NCBI GenBank assembly: GCA_009377645.1
Contig: WHTQ01000008.1
Location: forward strand, 1-64,000
Direction: 5' to 3'
Source: Micromonosporaceae bacterium
Lineage (GTDB): Bacteria; Actinomycetota; Actinomycetes; Mycobacteriales; Micromonosporaceae
Length of the DNA: 64,000 bases
The notes under the pieces are model-generated. The model ran no database searches and had not been told where the DNA came from. It saw nothing but the letters and a program-made list of their open reading frames with translations. Shown here piece after piece: positions 50,501 through 58,795 of this stretch. Each line of letters opens with the position of its first letter. Within the stretch, counting starts at the first letter, position 1. The position numbers and the translations under genes were made by a program.

Positions 50501-51442
50501 TCACCCCAGGCCGGTGCGGAAGCCCTCCCGCCAGCTCGGGTAGCGCAGCTTCCAGCCCAGCTCGCGCTTGGCCCGGGCGTTCGAGGAGCCGCGGGTCGCG
50601 GTCATCGCCGACACCCCGTGCTCGCCCAGCATCGGCCGGACCAGCCACGCCGGAACCCGGCGGGGCGGCCGGGCACCCAGCACTTCGGCCAGGTACGGCA
50701 GCCACTCGGCCACCGGCGCCGGCTCGTCGTCCACGATGTTGTAGAGGCCGGTGGTCCCGTGCTCGACCGCCGCGACCGTGGCGCTAGTGACGTCGTCCAT
50801 GTGCACGAACGACCAGATGCCGGTGCCGCCACCCACGATCGGCAGCTTCCGTTGCCGGACCATCTCGACCATTGCCCCGCCACGCTCGAACCCGGTCCCG
50901 GGCCCGTAGAAGCCGCCGTACCGCAGCGCCAGACCTTCGATGCCGCCGCCGGTGACGGCCGACTCGAGGTACCGGATCGCCGCGTGCGACTCCCTGGACG
51001 CGGCGGTCGGGGTGGGGTCGAGCGGGTCGTCCTCGGTCTTGACCGGGCCGCCGGTGCGCTCGTTCGGCCAGCCGGTGAAGCTCTGCGCGACGAACCGCCG
51101 GGCGCCAGCGGCCTGCGCCGCCGCCAGCAGGTAGTCCAGGCCCTTGGTGCGCAGCAGGTTGGTCTGTGCGAACTCCCGATCGAACCGCTTGAAGTCCAGC
51201 TTGAGGTTGCCGAGCGCGGTGAGCTGGTGCATCACCACCTCCGGCTTCGCCGCCGCGACCGCCGCCATCACGGCGTCGCGATCGAGCGGGTCCAGGACCA
51301 CCGGCTCCGCTCCGGCGGCCCGCAGGTCGCCCGCCCGGGCACTCCCGCGGGTGGTCCCGAACACCTCGTGTCCCGCCCCGACCAGGGCCGGCACCAGGCG
51401 CCGTCCCACCGCACCCGTGGCGCCGGCCAGAAAGATCCGCAT
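50501..51442 (-). CDS. NAD(P)-dependent epimerase/dehydratase (extended SDR)
   Basis: 313 residues. Rossmann motif IFLAGATGAVGRRLV at 3-17, IRYLESAV and LRYGGFYGPG typical of extended SDRs; the usual YxxxK is not obvious (SHAAIRYLE), so it may act as an atypical NAD-binding reductase. GGAGGGAG precedes ATG 51442 by 9 nt. Complete and single. Confidence 0.88.
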   Translation of the reverse strand: MRIFLAGATGAVGRRLVPALVGAGHEVFGTTRGSARAGDLRAAGAEPVVLDPLDRDAVMAAVAAAKPEVVMHQLTALGNLKLDFKRFDREFAQTNLLRTKGLDYLLAAAQAAGARRFVAQSFTGWPNERTGGPVKTEDDPLDPTPTAASRESHAAIRYLESAVTGGGIEGLALRYGGFYGPGTGFERGGAMVEMVRQRKLPIVGGGTGIWSFVHMDDVTSATVAAVEHGTTGLYNIVDDEPAPVAEWLPYLAEVLGARPPRRVPAWLVRPMLGEHGVSAMTATRGSSNARAKRELGWKLRYPSWREGFRTGLG

Positions 51443-51506
51443 CCTCGTACTCCCTCCGTCTTCTCGTACGACGAGGTAGCGCGGGCCGGCGTGACGGGCA
51501 GGCGGG

Positions 51507-52171
51507 GTGGCGCGGGTGCGAAACCATCGCGGGGTGCGGATTCCCCCGGAGGAGGCCGGTGAGCTGGAGTGGCTGCGGTTCCGGCAGGCCGGCGTGGTCA
51601 CCTGGCGCCAGGCGGTTGACCTGCTGGGTCCCGGCGCGGTCCGGCACCTGGTGGCGACCGGGCGGTGGCGGCGGCTGTGCCGTGGCGTGCTGGTCGCCGA
51701 CACCGGTCGGATCGGCCTGGACCAGCACCGCTGGGTGGCGGTGCTGGCGGCCGGCCCGGGTGCGGTGCTGGCCGGGCTTGCGGCGGCGCGGGCGGACGGC
51801 CTCCAGCGGGTACGCGGCCCGCGGTGCGACGTGATCGACGTGCTGGTGCCGGTGCGGCGCCGGCCGCCGGAGCTGCTGCGCCGGCTGCCTCCCGAGCTGC
51901 CGGCGGTGATCGTCCACCGCACCACCTACCTGCCGAAACAGGACCGGCAGCTGGGTCGTCCACCCCGGACCACGATCGCCCGGTCGCTGGTTGACGCCGC
52001 GCAGTGGGCGGTGACCGACGACGAGGCGCGGACCTACCTCGTCGCCGGGTGCCAGCAGAAGCTGGTGCTGCCGGCGGAGATCGAAGAGGTGGTAGGGCGG
52101 ATGCCGAAGCTCCGCCGCCGGACGCTGGTACGCGAAACCGCGGCCGACGCGGCTGGCTGGCGCCCTGGTTT
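51507..52171 (+). pseudogene. AbiEi-like/DUF559-type protein cut off by a palindrome
   Basis: About 220 residues follow the actinobacterial pattern of an AbiEi-type winged-helix N-terminus (RFRQAGVVTWRQAVDLLGPG, VRHLVATGRWRRLCRGVLVA) and linker (RPPRTTIARSLVDAAQWAV, RRRTLVRETAADAAG). In intact relatives a DUF559 endonuclease-like domain follows. Here the frame enters the 28-bp palindrome at 52172 and runs antisense through trmB to a stop at 52682. The nuclease part is absent, so this is most likely a truncated gene. Start codon uncertain (GTG 51507 or 51534). Confidence 0.7.
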
Positions 52172-52229
52172 GCGTGATGTTTGTGCAGTTGTGGTAGCCC
52201 CGGCTACCACAACTGCACAAACATCACGC
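52172..52229. repeat. Perfect 28-bp inverted repeat between truncated gene and trmB
   Basis: Arms 52172-52199 and 52202-52229 are exact reverse complements (core TTTGTGCAGTTGTGGTAGCC) with a 2-nt loop. Its base composition is lower in GC than the flanks. It lies at the truncation point of the AbiEi-like gene and 8 bp from the trmB stop; it could also end transcription from both sides. Confidence 0.9.
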
Positions 52230-52237
52230 GGCAACGG

Positions 52238-52915
52238 TCAGCGGCGGTGGCAGACCAGCTCGAAGACCGGGCGGCCAGCGGCCCGCGCCCGCCGCTCGTA
52301 CCGGGTCTGCGGCCGTCCGGTGCCCGCCGGTGCGAACCCGTGGTGCGGGTTCACCAGCTCCGGGTCGGCCGCCAGCACGTCCCGGATCGCGGTCGCGTAC
52401 CCCGGCCAGTCGGTGGCGGTGTGCAGCGTGCCGCCGGGGACCAGCCGGGAGCGCAGCAGCGCCACGTGCGCCGGCTGGAACAGCCGCCGCTTGTGGTGCC
52501 GTGTCTTCGGCCACGGGTCTGGGAAGAAGGCGTGGATTGCGGCCAGGCTGGCCGGTGGGATCCGGTTCCGGATCAGCTCCAGCGCGTCGCCGTGGGCGAT
52601 CCGCAGGTTGGTCAGGCGCTGGTCGGCGGCGAGCACGAGCAGGTTCGCGACGCCGGGGGTATGGACCTCGACCGCCAGGTAGCCGCGGTCCGGGTCGGCG
52701 GCGGCCTGTGCGGCGGTGCCCTCGCCCATCCCGGTGCCGATCTCCAGCACGAGCGGGACCGGGCGGCCGAACAGCTCGGCGGGGTCGATCGGCCGGCCGT
52801 CGACCGCCACGCCGTAGGCCGGCCAGAGCCGGTGCAGGGCCTCCCGGTGCCGGGGGCGGAGCCGTCCCTGGCGGAGCTTGAAGGTGCGGATCGGAGCCGC
52901 CGCGGTCATGGTCAT
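52238..52915 (-). CDS. trmB: tRNA (guanine-N7-)-methyltransferase
   Basis: 225 residues. SAM-binding motif VLEIGTGMGEG, and the family signature HAFFPDPWPKTRHHKRRL followed by a late PQTRYERRAR, which define TrmB (m7G46 of tRNA). Family length and order are normal. ATG start at 52915. Lies next to an initiator tRNA on the opposite strand. Confidence 0.95.
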   Translation of the reverse strand: MTMTAAAPIRTFKLRQGRLRPRHREALHRLWPAYGVAVDGRPIDPAELFGRPVPLVLEIGTGMGEGTAAQAAADPDRGYLAVEVHTPGVANLLVLAADQRLTNLRIAHGDALELIRNRIPPASLAAIHAFFPDPWPKTRHHKRRLFQPAHVALLRSRLVPGGTLHTATDWPGYATAIRDVLAADPELVNPHHGFAPAGTGRPQTRYERRARAAGRPVFELVCHRR

Positions 52916-52987
52916 CGGATCTTCCAGGCTACGCCGGGGAGGGGGGTTGGGCCGCCGCCGGAACGTGCGCTATCCTTGCCAGAGCAT

Positions 52988-53064
<77 letters not shown>

Positions 53065-53168
53065 AGTAGGAGCTGTAATTTGCCCTGGTCACGGACCTGT
53101 GGTCGTTGACCCGGTAAACAGTGGAGGGGCGGACGCCGGCCGTCGCCGCCTTCGTGTTCACTTTGGCG

Positions 53169-53912
53169 GTGGATCGTCAACGGCTGCGCAGCATCGCGCA
53201 TTCGCATCACCCGATCGCGGCGCCGATCTTCGGCGTCAACGTCAACCGGCTGCTGCGCCGGGCGGACCGGCGACCGGCGGCACGCACTCTCGACCTTGGC
53301 TGTGGGGAGGCGGCCTGGGCTATGCAAGCCCTCGCCCACTACCCCGACGGGCACGCCGACGGCGTCGACGTCAGCCGGTACGCGCTGGAACGCGCCGCGG
53401 CCGCCGCCGCCGAACGCGGCCTGGCCGACCGGCTCACGCTGCACGAGCGCGACGCCCGGACGTACGTGCCCGACGGCGACTACGACCTGGTGTTGTGCGT
53501 CGGGTCGACACACATGTTCGATGGATTCGCCGGGACGCTGCAGCAGGCCGGCCGGCACGTGAACCCGGACGGCATCCTTCTCGTCGGCGAGGGCTTCTGG
53601 CAGGTCCCGCCAACTGCACGGGCCCTGGCCGCGCTCGGCGCGACACCGGAGGACCTCACCGACCTCGCCGGCCTGGTCGACGCCGCCGAACAGGCCGGCT
53701 GGACCCCGGTGTACGCCCACGTCAGCGACGCCGCCGAGTGGGACAACTACGAATGGTCGTGGGTTGGCTCGCTTACCGAGTGGGCGCTGGACAACCCGGG
53801 CCACCCCGACGCAACCGGGACGCTTGCCCTGGCCCGGCAGCACCGCGACGAATGGCTGCGCGGGTATCGCAACGTGCTGGGCTTCGCGACGCTGGTGCTG
53901 CGCCGCATCTGA
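53169..53912 (+). CDS. Class I SAM-dependent methyltransferase
   Basis: About 247 residues. RSIAHSHHPIAAPIF near the N-terminus, motif I TLDLGCGEAAWAMQAL, ADGVDVSRYALERA (motif II acidic Asp), and DYDLVLCVGSTHMFDG. Substrate unknown. GTG 53169 gives the N-terminus VDRQRLRSIAH that I would expect; GTG 53121 is an alternative. It follows the initiator tRNA by about 100 bp. Confidence 0.82.
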   Translation: MDRQRLRSIAHSHHPIAAPIFGVNVNRLLRRADRRPAARTLDLGCGEAAWAMQALAHYPDGHADGVDVSRYALERAAAAAAERGLADRLTLHERDARTYVPDGDYDLVLCVGSTHMFDGFAGTLQQAGRHVNPDGILLVGEGFWQVPPTARALAALGATPEDLTDLAGLVDAAEQAGWTPVYAHVSDAAEWDNYEWSWVGSLTEWALDNPGHPDATGTLALARQHRDEWLRGYRNVLGFATLVLRRI

Positions 53913-54031
53913 CCGCCGGCCCCTCCCACCGGGTCCAGCTCCGGCGCCACGTGCGCTGAGCCCCTGACCGGAAAAGACCCATATAACGGGGTATTTTTGG
54001 GCGGAGCATGTGGGGCACAGCAAACATGAGA

Positions 54032-54046
54032 TATGATACAATGTAC
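54032..54046 (+). promoter_or_regulatory. -10 box and GntR-type half-site before the second ABC importer
   Basis: TATGAT (54032-54037) is a near-perfect -10 hexamer in an AT-rich region about 50 nt before GTG 54087. It overlaps ATACAAT (54036-54042), half of the ATTGTATACAAT-like sites used by FCD-type GntR regulators. The same heptamer lies in the other promoter region of the cluster (62873-62883). Confidence 0.5.
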
Positions 54047-54086
54047 GAGATCTGATCATGAAATTGCTGTCGAGAGGAGCCCTCCG

Positions 54087-55133
54087 GTGCGGGTGGCGAG
54101 AACGGTGGTGCCGGCGGTCCTGTCCGTTGTCCTTGTGGCAGCTGGGGGAGCGTGCGGTGGAGGCGATGACGATGACGCGTCCGACCAGGTAGCGGCTCCG
54201 GGGATCACCGAGGAGCTGATCGCCGCGGCCGAGCAGGAGGGTCAGGTGGTGTTTACGGGGTCGATCGCCGAAGCTGAGTTCACCAGCCTCAAGGAGGCCT
54301 TTCAGGCAAAGTACCCGGGCATCGACGTCCAGTTCACGCCGGGCGGTGCCGCCGCGTCGCTGGAGCGCTTCGGCGCCGAGGTCCAGCGCGACTCGATCCG
54401 AACCGATGTCTTCCAGTTCGGCGACTACGTCGCCCTGCAGACGTTCGCGGACCAGGGTGGCCTCGTCGAGCTCGACGCTGAGGCGATTCCCGCAATGGCG
54501 GAGTACGACCCGTCCCGGGTCAGCCAGTACTGGGTGACCTGGGGTACGCAGCCGATCATGCTTGCCTACCACAGCGAACTCCTCTCGGACCCGCCGCAGG
54601 ACTGGGCGGACGCGCTGGACCCCAGGTTCACGGGCAAGATCGGGTACACGGCGCCGTCGGTCTCCATCGCGTTGGTCGAGATGTGGCTCATCCTGGAGCG
54701 GGAGCTAGGCAGCGACGTCATCGACCGCTTCCTCCAGCTCGACCCGCGCATCTACTCGGACACGAGCGTCGCCGCGGCCGCGCTCGCCGCGGGCGAGGTC
54801 GAGGTGGTCTTCGGCGCGGTGCCGAGCCGGATCGTTGCGCTCAACGCGGACGGCGCACCGATCGAACTGATCACTACCTCCTTCGCCAACGGTCCGAACC
54901 GCCCCATCGTCATCGCCGACGGGCCGCACCCCAACGCCGCCAGGCTCTTCACCGACTTCCTCCTCAGCCGGGAGGGTCAGCAGGCGATCTACGGGAGCGG
55001 CGGTGGCTCCTCGTTCATCGAGGGCGGGGTCGACGGCATGATGGATCTTCCCGCGGACTTCCGCATCCTGGACCAGCAGAACGAGGTCGAGCCGGAGCGG
55101 CAGCGGATCATCTCTCAGCTCGAGGCGGGCTGA
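54087..55133 (+). CDS. Substrate-binding protein of second Fe(III)-type ABC importer
   Basis: 348 residues with N-terminal hydrophobic signal (VVPAVLSVVLVAAGGAC) and a likely lipidated Cys23, although GGAC is a weak lipobox. The mature part matches the type II AfuA-like binding fold (EGQVVFTGSIAEAEFTSLKE, NAARLFTDFLLSREGQQAIY). Ligand unknown. GTG 54087 has GGAG 7 nt upstream. It leads an operon with permease and ATPase and sits in a catabolic cluster, so an organic anion is a plausible ligand. Confidence 0.87.
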   Translation: MRVARTVVPAVLSVVLVAAGGACGGGDDDDASDQVAAPGITEELIAAAEQEGQVVFTGSIAEAEFTSLKEAFQAKYPGIDVQFTPGGAAASLERFGAEVQRDSIRTDVFQFGDYVALQTFADQGGLVELDAEAIPAMAEYDPSRVSQYWVTWGTQPIMLAYHSELLSDPPQDWADALDPRFTGKIGYTAPSVSIALVEMWLILERELGSDVIDRFLQLDPRIYSDTSVAAAALAAGEVEVVFGAVPSRIVALNADGAPIELITTSFANGPNRPIVIADGPHPNAARLFTDFLLSREGQQAIYGSGGGSSFIEGGVDGMMDLPADFRILDQQNEVEPERQRIISQLEAG

Positions 55134-55176
55134 TCAAGTCCCCCTGGTCCCGTCCGACCAGCCAACTGGAGCGACC

Positions 55177-56952
55177 GTGACGCAGCTGCTGACGCGTCCC
55201 ACCTCCCGCCCGAGGTATGTGGCGCGCGGCATCCTCGGCTGGCACTGGGGGATGCTGGCGCTGGCCCTGGTCCTGGCCGTGCTCATCGTTGGTCCGCTCG
55301 GCTTCGTGACCGGCCGGGCGGTGCTCGGCGGGGAGCTCACGACGAAGGTGCAGGAGTTCGTCGACTTCATGAGCCAGCCGGCAACGTTGCGGGCGCTGCG
55401 GAACACGTTCCTGATCGCCGTGCCGGCCACGCTGATCGCCTGCGCCGGCGGTGTGGCGCTCGGCTGGCTGCTCGCCCGGACGGACATCCCAGGACGGCGG
55501 CTGCTCAACTCCATGCCGTTGATCCCCATTCTCATCCCTCGGGTGAGTGCGGCGATCGGGTGGGTATTCCTGCTCAGTCCGCGCCAGGGCATCCTCAACG
55601 TCTTCTATCGCGACGTCTTCGGGTCGGACGCGGAGACGGGCCCGTTCAACGCTCACAGCTTCCTGGTCATCATCTTCGTCATGGGCATCAACCTGGTGCC
55701 GTACGCGTACGCGCTGATGTACCCGAGCTTTACCCAGATGAACTCCGAGCTGGAGGAGGCCGGGCTCGCGTCGGGAGCCTCGGAGCTGCGGGTCGCGTGG
55801 CGGGTGACCCTCCCGGCAATGCGGCCGGCACTGCTCGGCTCGCTGAGCCTGTGCTTCATGCTTGCCATCGCCCAGTTCTCGATCCCGTACATCCTCGGCA
55901 GTCCCGAACGCATCACCGTGCTCACCACCGAGCTGTTCGGTCTGCTCACGACGTTTCCGGCGAACTACGACGCGGTGGCCTACCTGGGTATCGTCCTGGG
56001 CCTGTTCGCGGTGATCCTGCTGTACGGTCACCGCCGGCTGACTGCGCTGCGCAGCTTCGTCACGGTGACCGGCAAGGGGCACAGCGACCGGCTCGTCCGC
56101 CTCCGGCGCTGGAAGCCCGCGGCGCTCGCCTTCGTGTGGCTCTACGCCGGCCTCACCGTGATCCTGCCCGTGGGCGCGCTGGTTGTCGCCTCGCTGCTGA
56201 GCTTCTGGGGCGCCGACTACCGTCTCGACGAGATGGGCCTGGACTGGTACCGCTCGCTGTTCGACCACGCCTGGGCGATGCCCGCGCTCGGCAACAGCCT
56301 CCGGCTGGCGCTGGTCGGCTCGCTGTGCTGCATCGTGCTGGCCGCACTCGCCTCCTGGTACGGCGTGCGCCGGAAGGGCCGGCTGAACTCGGTGCTGCAG
56401 GGCTTGGCGGAGCTGCCGATCGGCATCCCGTCGAGTGTGTTCGGCATCGGCTTCCTGTTCGCGTTCATCGCGTTGTGGGCGGACGGTCTCAACACGTCGT
56501 TCCCGTTGCTGGTGATGTACAGCGTGCTGTTCCTGCCGTTCGCGATGAGGTCTGTGACCTCGGCCCTGCACCAGGTCTCCCCGGAGCTGGAGGAGGCGGC
56601 GTATGTTTCTGGCGCGTCCAGGTTCGGGGCGTTCCGCCGGGTGACCCTGCCGTTGCTGAAGAACGGGATGTTCTACGGGTGGTTGCTCGTGCTGGCCATC
56701 CTGTTCCGCGAACTGGAGGCGACCGTGTTCCTGGTTACGCCCGGTACGCCGGTCTTCGCGAGTGCGTTGCTCGACATGTGGGGCCTTGCCCGCTGGCCAC
56801 AGGCTGCCGCGTACTCGGTGCTGGTTCTGCTGCTCACGCTGGTGCTGCTGGGCGCCATGTCCGGGCTGCTCGGCATCGGCAAGCGGGCCGGTAGCGGCCG
56901 GCGCCGACCGTTCCCCAGCAACCGGCCAGGATCGGTCCATGGAGGTGTCTAG
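55177..56952 (+). CDS. Double permease of second ABC importer
   Basis: 591-residue FbpB-type permease with two halves; EAA loops EEAGLASGASELRVAWRVTLPA and EEAAYVSGASRFGAFRRVTLPL contact the ATPase. Around twelve hydrophobic segments. Clearly the same family as the island permease at 31706 but well diverged in sequence. GTG start 55177; its stop directly abuts the ATPase start. Confidence 0.88.
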   Translation: MTQLLTRPTSRPRYVARGILGWHWGMLALALVLAVLIVGPLGFVTGRAVLGGELTTKVQEFVDFMSQPATLRALRNTFLIAVPATLIACAGGVALGWLLARTDIPGRRLLNSMPLIPILIPRVSAAIGWVFLLSPRQGILNVFYRDVFGSDAETGPFNAHSFLVIIFVMGINLVPYAYALMYPSFTQMNSELEEAGLASGASELRVAWRVTLPAMRPALLGSLSLCFMLAIAQFSIPYILGSPERITVLTTELFGLLTTFPANYDAVAYLGIVLGLFAVILLYGHRRLTALRSFVTVTGKGHSDRLVRLRRWKPAALAFVWLYAGLTVILPVGALVVASLLSFWGADYRLDEMGLDWYRSLFDHAWAMPALGNSLRLALVGSLCCIVLAALASWYGVRRKGRLNSVLQGLAELPIGIPSSVFGIGFLFAFIALWADGLNTSFPLLVMYSVLFLPFAMRSVTSALHQVSPELEEAAYVSGASRFGAFRRVTLPLLKNGMFYGWLLVLAILFRELEATVFLVTPGTPVFASALLDMWGLARWPQAAAYSVLVLLLTLVLLGAMSGLLGIGKRAGSGRRRPFPSNRPGSVHGGV

Positions 56953-58044
56953 TTGTCTGCGTCTGTGACCATCGAGCAACTGGTGAAGAGGTATGGTGAC
57001 GCCCGGGACGGCGTCACCGCGCTCGACGACGTATCGTTGACGATGTCCAGCGGCGAGCTTACCGTGCTGTTGGGGCCGAGCGGCTGCGGCAAGACCACGC
57101 TGCTCCGCAGCGTCGGTGGCCTGGTGACGCCGGACAGCGGCTCCATCCACATCGGGGACCAGCCGGTCTTCTCGTCCGCGGACCGGATCGACGTGGCGAC
57201 CCGCAAGCGCCACATCGGAATGGTGTTCCAGTCCTACGCCTTGTGGCCCAACCTGTCGGTCTTCGACAACGTGGCCTTCCCGCTGAAGGAGCAGCGGACC
57301 AGCCGGGCCGCGATCCGGACCCGGGTCGCCGACGGCCTGGAGCTGGTCGGCTGCGCGCACCTGAGCCGGCGCTTTCCGCACGAGCTGAGCGGCGGCCAGC
57401 AGCAGCGGGTCGCCCTCGCGCGCGCCCTGGCAGCCGAGCCGCGGCTGCTGCTGTTGGACGAACCACTGTCCAACCTCGATGCCGGCCTCCGGGTGCGGAT
57501 GCGCGGCGAGATCCGGCGAGTGCAGCAACGGACGGAGCAGACGATGATCCACGTGACGCATGACCAGGGCGAGGCGCTTGCGCTCGCCGACCGCCTGGTC
57601 GTGATGAGGTCGGGACAGGTGATCCAGATGGGTACCCCTCGGGAGGTGTACGAGGACCCGAGGACTGCTTTCGTCGCGGACTTCCTCGGCTCGGCTAACC
57701 TGGTCGAGGTGCGCCGGCACCGGCCGGACGGGTCGGTGGAGACCCCGCTCGGGCCGATGACGGCGGCCCGCGACCATCACCAGGGCTCGGACGGCGCCGC
57801 CTACGTCGCGATCCGCCAGGAGGACGTGCACCTAGGGGAGGGACCGTGCGGCCGGGGCTGTGCCAACGAGTACGAGCTGTCGCTGCAGGCGGTGGAGTAT
57901 CTGGGCGATCACCAGCTCGCCACGCTTGCCGGCGGCGGGGAAGCCCGGCTGATCGCTCGATGCCCTGCTGGCGAACGGCTACGGCCGGGGATAGGCTACC
58001 GGGTGTGCCTGCCAGCCGAGCGCTGCTCCGTTGTGCCGAGCTGA
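56953..58044 (+). CDS. ATPase of second ABC importer
   Basis: 363 residues. Walker A GPSGCGKT at 41-48, signature LSGGQQQ at 145-151, Walker B LLLLDE near 170, H-loop HVTHDQGEA. TOBE-like C-terminal part. TTG 56953 is used because GGAGGTG lies 5 nt upstream and it abuts the permease stop; GTG 56965 is an alternative. Confidence 0.9.
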   Translation: MSASVTIEQLVKRYGDARDGVTALDDVSLTMSSGELTVLLGPSGCGKTTLLRSVGGLVTPDSGSIHIGDQPVFSSADRIDVATRKRHIGMVFQSYALWPNLSVFDNVAFPLKEQRTSRAAIRTRVADGLELVGCAHLSRRFPHELSGGQQQRVALARALAAEPRLLLLDEPLSNLDAGLRVRMRGEIRRVQQRTEQTMIHVTHDQGEALALADRLVVMRSGQVIQMGTPREVYEDPRTAFVADFLGSANLVEVRRHRPDGSVETPLGPMTAARDHHQGSDGAAYVAIRQEDVHLGEGPCGRGCANEYELSLQAVEYLGDHQLATLAGGGEARLIARCPAGERLRPGIGYRVCLPAERCSVVPS

Positions 58045-58111
58045 GGGCCCAGCGATGTCACGCGAATCGGTAACCTGCATCGGGTCATGAGGCGCGAGTG
58101 GAGGGTGTGCA

Positions 58112-58795
58112 TTGGTTCAGCAAACCGTTGCGGCGCTGGGTGCTCAGCCGAACCTTAAGGACAGCGTCGTGCGTGAGGTGCGGCGGATGCTCTTCTCCGG
58201 CTTGTCGCGCCCCGGAGCCCGGATCGATCAGGACAGCCTAGCTCGGCAGTTCGGAATCAGCCGGGTGCCCGTGCGCGAGGCGCTCATCGTGCTGGAGGGC
58301 GAGGGGCTGGTGGAGCACTACGCCCGCCGCGGCTACTTCGTCGCATCGATCACCCGGGACGATGTGCGCGACCACTACGCGGTGTACGGCGCGGTCGCCG
58401 GCCTGGCAGCCCGCCGGGCGGCGAGCATGGTGACGCCCGAGACCCTCGCGGAGCTGACGGACCTGGTGACGCAGATGGAGCAGGCGGACGCCGACCAGGC
58501 GGAGCTCAACTTTCGGTTCCACCGCGCCATCAACCTCGCCGGCGGGTCACGGCGGCTAGCCGCGGTCCTGCGCAACCTCGTGGACACCATTCCGGGTGGT
58601 TTCTTCGAAGGGGCGACCGGCTGGCCAGAGCGCGCCAGGCAGCACCATCGCGACATCCTCGAGGCGCTCCGCAGGGGCGACGCCGACGCGGCGGCCCAGC
58701 TGGTCGAGGACCACCTGAGCGCCAGCGGCGACTACGCCGTCGCGCTGCTCGAGCGGGCTGGCTTCTGGGAGGTCGCCGATCAGGAGGAAGCCTGA
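58112..58795 (+). CDS. GntR-family regulator with FCD domain
   Basis: 227 residues. Winged helix near 25-80 (LSRPGARIDQDSLARQFGIS, RVPVREALIVLEGEGLVEHY) and a C-terminal FCD domain with metal-binding residues (FRFHRAINLAG, later QHHRDILEALRRGD). FCD regulators release DNA on binding acids such as fatty or sugar acids. TTG 58112 follows GGAGGGTG by a suitable gap. It lies between the importer and the divergent-facing catabolic genes and probably controls both; candidate half-sites ATACAAT are at 54036 and 62875. Confidence 0.88.
   Translation: MVQQTVAALGAQPNLKDSVVREVRRMLFSGLSRPGARIDQDSLARQFGISRVPVREALIVLEGEGLVEHYARRGYFVASITRDDVRDHYAVYGAVAGLAARRAASMVTPETLAELTDLVTQMEQADADQAELNFRFHRAINLAGGSRRLAAVLRNLVDTIPGGFFEGATGWPERARQHHRDILEALRRGDADAAAQLVEDHLSASGDYAVALLERAGFWEVADQEEA

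Noticed and set aside
52172-52682. Extension of the AbiEi-like frame through the palindrome and over trmB
   Set aside because: Sequence after the palindrome is antisense to a well-supported trmB gene and has no relation to the DUF559 domain expected there.
53121-53168. Longer N-terminus for the methyltransferase from GTG 53121
   Set aside because: The added residues (EGRTPAVAAFVFTLA) do not look like the family N-terminus and no ribosome site is present; kept only as an alternative.
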